Source: an uncultured Paracoccaceae bacterium
GTDB taxonomy: Bacteria; Pseudomonadota; Alphaproteobacteria; Rhodobacterales; Rhodobacteraceae
Direction of reading: 5' to 3'
NCBI GenBank assembly: GCA_938038825.1
Contig: CALHST010000116.1
Coordinates: 1-24,143, forward strand
Length of the DNA: 24,143 nucleotides
Positions 21,447 through 24,143 of this stretch are shown here, one piece after another. A program made the position numbers and the translations under genes. Each line of letters starts with the position of its first letter. Position 1 is the first letter of the stretch. Below the pieces are notes generated by a model. It made no database searches and was not told where the DNA came from. It was given only the letters and a program-made list of their open reading frames with translations.

Positions 21447-23086
21447 ACGCGATGGACCTAAGGGATATCCAAGGAAATATCGTGCGCGCCTATGGGCGCT
21501 ATGGCTTTCCCCATGCCCGGTATTTTCTGTTTCACATCGCAACCCCATCAGCGGGTCGGCGTTTCATTGCAGACCTGTTGCCCAAAGTCACAACCAGCGA
21601 GCGTTGGCGCGACAATCCGGATGGGGACACGGTGTCTGTGATAGACCGCCCCAAGGTGACATTGAATGTGTCCTTGTCATGGAAAGGCCTGCAAGCGTTG
21701 GACCTGCCCACGCAGACATTGACGCGTTTTCCAAGGGAGTTCATCGACGGCATGGCCGCGCGGGCGCTGATCTTGTCCGATCTTGGGCCCAGCAGTCACA
21801 GCAATTGGGACAAAGTTTGGCGGGACCCTGCAGACGGAGTTCGGGGCACAGAAACGCATGTTCTTGTAAATCTAAACGCGCAAATGCGGGAAGACGGCAC
21901 CCCAGTTCCTGAATTGGATGAGATGACAGATTGGTTGCGCAATTTGGGGGCAACCCGCCACATTACTTTGCTTACGGGACATAACCGCGATGGCGGCGAT
22001 TACCAGCAAGCCGGGGCCCATCTTGTTGAAGGCTTGGACGGCAAACTGCGCGTCGACAACAAAGAACACTTTGGATTCGTGGATGGCATCGGCAATCCGG
22101 TCTTCGAAGGCCAATACCCAGATAAGGTAGAAGACCAACGCACACCGGGGCGCGGGAAAATCATGCCTGATCAAAGCTGGAAACCAATTGCCACGGGTGA
22201 ATTTCTGCTTGGTCATGCCGATGAAAGCCAAGAGCTTCCCCATGTACCGGAACCCCCGCTGTTCACACGCAACGGAACCTTTCTGTGCTTTCGCAAGTTA
22301 CATGAAAACCCCGGCATGTTCCGCAAGTACATGCGGGATCAGGCAGAAACATATGCGCACCTGTTCGACGTAGCCGAAAACGAAGCCGACATCACAATGC
22401 GTGCGAAAATGGTGGGGCGCTGGCCCAATGGGGTTCCGCTTATGGTCGCGCCAACCTATGCGGAAATGCTAAAATTCGATCATGATTGGGCCGACATTCC
22501 CGACATCCGCGCCAAAACGGGTCACCGCACACCCGCCGAGCAAACGCGTTTGGACGCCTACAAGCAGCTTTTGATCGACTTCAAATACCGTGACGACCAA
22601 CAGGGCGTGAAATGTCCCATTTCGGCGCATATTCGGCGCGGCAACATGCGCGATATGCTAGACCCGATGATGACGTCCAAAAACCCAAAAGACTGGACGG
22701 GTTCGGCCCTGACAAATCGGCGGCGGATCTTGCGCCGTGGTTTGCCCTATGGTGCTTTTGATTTTGACAATGACGACGACAGCACAGAACGCGGCGTGAT
22801 CTTTATCGCCATGTGCGCCGACATTCAGCGTCAGTTCGAATTTGTGCAGCAGCAATGGATCAATTTCGGCATGGATTTCAATGCTGGCAACGATACGTGT
22901 CCCTTACTTGGCTACCACCAAACCCCCAGTAAGTTTATGGTGCAAGCAGATCCCGACAGTGGTCAAAGCCCTTGGATGATGACCAATCTTCCGCAATTTG
23001 TGGAAACCCGGGGCGGGGACTATTTCTTTGTCCCCAGCCTGAACACATTGAACATGATGGCCCATGGCCTTGTTGATCCGACATAG
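21443..23086 (+). CDS. DyP-type (dye-decolorizing) heme peroxidase
   Basis: The 547-residue protein has the DyP hallmarks: GFVDGIGNP at 211-219 containing the GxxDG motif with distal Asp214, CPISAHIRRGNMRD at 391-404 with the proximal heme ligand His396, and NRRRILRRGLPYG at 425-437 holding the distal arginine. The C-terminal IFIAMCADIQRQFEFVQQQWIN is also typical. The length and extra segments fit the larger C/D (class V) type rather than the small Tat-exported A or encapsulated B types. No Tat signal or encapsulin targeting tail is present, so a cytoplasmic location is likely. DyPs use H2O2 or organic hydroperoxides to oxidise varied substrates. Its 4-bp overlap with the upstream unknown gene and 10-bp gap to the catalase-like gene put it in the same operon. 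Confidence 0.93.
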   Translation: MNAMDLRDIQGNIVRAYGRYGFPHARYFLFHIATPSAGRRFIADLLPKVTTSERWRDNPDGDTVSVIDRPKVTLNVSLSWKGLQALDLPTQTLTRFPREFIDGMAARALILSDLGPSSHSNWDKVWRDPADGVRGTETHVLVNLNAQMREDGTPVPELDEMTDWLRNLGATRHITLLTGHNRDGGDYQQAGAHLVEGLDGKLRVDNKEHFGFVDGIGNPVFEGQYPDKVEDQRTPGRGKIMPDQSWKPIATGEFLLGHADESQELPHVPEPPLFTRNGTFLCFRKLHENPGMFRKYMRDQAETYAHLFDVAENEADITMRAKMVGRWPNGVPLMVAPTYAEMLKFDHDWADIPDIRAKTGHRTPAEQTRLDAYKQLLIDFKYRDDQQGVKCPISAHIRRGNMRDMLDPMMTSKNPKDWTGSALTNRRRILRRGLPYGAFDFDNDDDSTERGVIFIAMCADIQRQFEFVQQQWINFGMDFNAGNDTCPLLGYHQTPSKFMVQADPDSGQSPWMMTNLPQFVETRGGDYFFVPSLNTLNMMAHGLVDPT

Positions 23087-23096
23087 GGACACGACA

Positions 23097-24065
23097 ATGA
23101 CGAAACTGCCCCCTATGTCCGAAGCCGAAGAGCTAAAGCGGCTGGTCGATATCAACGTCGATTACGTTGCGCGCAGTCCCTACCCCACGCAACGATCCGA
23201 ACACGGCAAGGGGGTCGCGGACCTGCGCGCAACGTTCACTGTTCTGGATCACGTACCAACTGATTTTCAAATTGGCCTGTTTGCGCAGCCCGGACCCTAT
23301 GAGGCGATCATCCGGTTTTCCAACGGGGCAAAACAGAATGACAGCAAACGCGACACGCACGGAATGGCGATCAAAGTGCTGAATGTGCCAATGCGCACGG
23401 CCCCCAAAGGGGATGATGGGATCCCCTTCCAAGATTTCATCATGCTGGACAGCCCGATCTTTGTGATGGGCAGCGTGCGCAATTATATTCCCTTCAATCA
23501 GTGGTTTCTTGAGGCCAAAATTTCATTCTATGGCAAGTTGCGCCTTGGTCTGCTGTTACTGCAAAACCTCCGTTGGGTGCGCTCGGTTCTGCGTTTAGCG
23601 CTTCACAAAGCCAACGCCCCGCTTTCCACCAATTATTGGAGCACGACCCCCTATCAACTTGGCTCTCACGTTGTGAAATACAAAGCGATGCCCATCGGAC
23701 CTGCTGAGGCGCCTCCGATCTCGGGCGAAAACGGACGGCGCGTGGCCTTAAGACGGCAGTTGGACAAAGGTCCCGGCGTATTTAGCTTTGGGATCATTTT
23801 GCAAACCAACCCCGAAACCCAGCCGATCGAAAATCCCCGGATTGATTGGGAAGAACAAGGTGCCGCGTTTACGGCCTTGGCCGAAATTCACATTCCATCA
23901 GAACAAAGTGTCGAGGCGCCTTTGGACCTTGAAAATGCATTATCCTACTCACCGGGACACGCATCAGTAGAACATTTCCCATTAGGCGCAATTAATCGCG
24001 CTCGCGTGGCGATTTATTCAGCGGGAAGACGTGCGCGGCTTGCAGCCTTTTCAAAGAAGACCTAG
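23097..24065 (+). CDS. Short catalase-related heme protein, allene-oxide-synthase-like
   Basis: The ATG at 23097 is chosen: it lies 10 bp after the DyP stop with TAGGGA at a good distance, whereas the upstream ATG at 23064 is inside the DyP gene. The 322 residues form a minimal catalase barrel: EHGKGVADLRATFTVLD with distal His36, AIIRFSNG at 70-77, DTHGMAIKV at 86-94, FIMLDSPIFVMG at 114-125, WSTTPYQLG at 181-189, and the proximal NRARVAIYSAGRRAR with Tyr307 as heme ligand and Arg303 four residues before it. This is close in size and pattern to coral allene oxide synthase and other small catalase relatives, far shorter than true catalases. The usual distal Asn appears as Asp118. Conversion of fatty acid hydroperoxides is plausible given the lipoxygenase-like neighbour. 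Confidence 0.88.
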   Translation: MTKLPPMSEAEELKRLVDINVDYVARSPYPTQRSEHGKGVADLRATFTVLDHVPTDFQIGLFAQPGPYEAIIRFSNGAKQNDSKRDTHGMAIKVLNVPMRTAPKGDDGIPFQDFIMLDSPIFVMGSVRNYIPFNQWFLEAKISFYGKLRLGLLLLQNLRWVRSVLRLALHKANAPLSTNYWSTTPYQLGSHVVKYKAMPIGPAEAPPISGENGRRVALRRQLDKGPGVFSFGIILQTNPETQPIENPRIDWEEQGAAFTALAEIHIPSEQSVEAPLDLENALSYSPGHASVEHFPLGAINRARVAIYSAGRRARLAAFSKKT

Positions 24066-24143
24066 ACTAATCATGCTGGAACAAGCCTAAAAAGGGCATT
24101 TCGGACATAAACAGGCAACATTTTACGCGCATATTCTTTTTTG

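Noticed and set aside
21443..23086. DyP peroxidase as encapsulin cargo
   Set aside because: No encapsulin shell gene is nearby and the C-terminus ends right after the peroxidase fold without a targeting tail; the size fits the C/D rather than the B type.
23064..23096. Earlier ATG at 23064 as start of the catalase-like gene
   Set aside because: It lies inside the DyP coding region, while the ATG at 23097 has a proper ribosome binding site and 10-bp spacing after the DyP stop.
24066..24143. Possible terminator or further gene after the catalase-like gene
   Set aside because: No stable inverted repeat or reading frame with a ribosome binding site could be made out in the last 78 bases.

Overview
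The window looks like chromosomal DNA of a marine alphaproteobacterium, most likely a member of the Roseobacter group (Rhodobacterales). This rests on moderate-to-high GC content, codon use, occasional TTG/GTG starts and the kind of genes present. It is a judgement by eye, not a database result. No tRNA, rRNA, CRISPR array, transposase or phage gene is visible.

Left part (1-6288): almost everything is on the minus strand. In transcription order there is a DUF3307 membrane protein, a YtcJ-type metal amidohydrolase overlapping a COG0523/CobW GTPase by 4 bp, and then a small catabolic operon: a GntR/FCD regulator, an isocitrate/isopropylmalate-type decarboxylating dehydrogenase, a Gfo/Idh/MocA oxidoreductase and an antibiotic-biosynthesis-monooxygenase-fold protein. 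A palindromic candidate operator lies in front of the GntR gene. The first 72 bases hold the 3' end of a plus-strand gene.

Middle part (6421-14171): these look like unrelated accessory genes. A 999-residue ABC-exporter-like protein has a degenerate ATPase domain split by a large insertion, plus a C-terminal cyclic-nucleotide-binding domain. Convergent with it is a phytochrome-like PAS-GAF protein without the usual bilin-binding residues. Next come a secreted clan GH-A glycosidase-like protein with RTX calcium repeats and a type I secretion tail, and a convergent sulfotransferase-like protein. A gap of about 600 bp without a gene (14172-14768) carries several hairpins and ends in a strong plus-strand intrinsic terminator, so a small RNA is likely there.

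Right part (14769-24065) is the most interesting region: two divergent operons fire from one 177-bp promoter region. Leftward are a 110-residue membrane protein, a 970-residue heme dioxygenase/peroxidase of the cyclooxygenase/alpha-dioxygenase superfamily with the catalytic tyrosine retained, and a compact lipoxygenase-like protein. Rightward are two proteins of unknown function (223 and 311 residues), a DyP-type peroxidase and a short catalase-related protein resembling coral allene oxide synthase. Lipoxygenase, a cyclooxygenase-like enzyme and a catalase-type hydroperoxide-converting enzyme are the elements of oxylipin (oxygenated fatty acid) biosynthesis. My main hypothesis is therefore a bacterial oxylipin or lipid-hydroperoxide pathway, with two or three uncharacterised accessory proteins and a DyP peroxidase.
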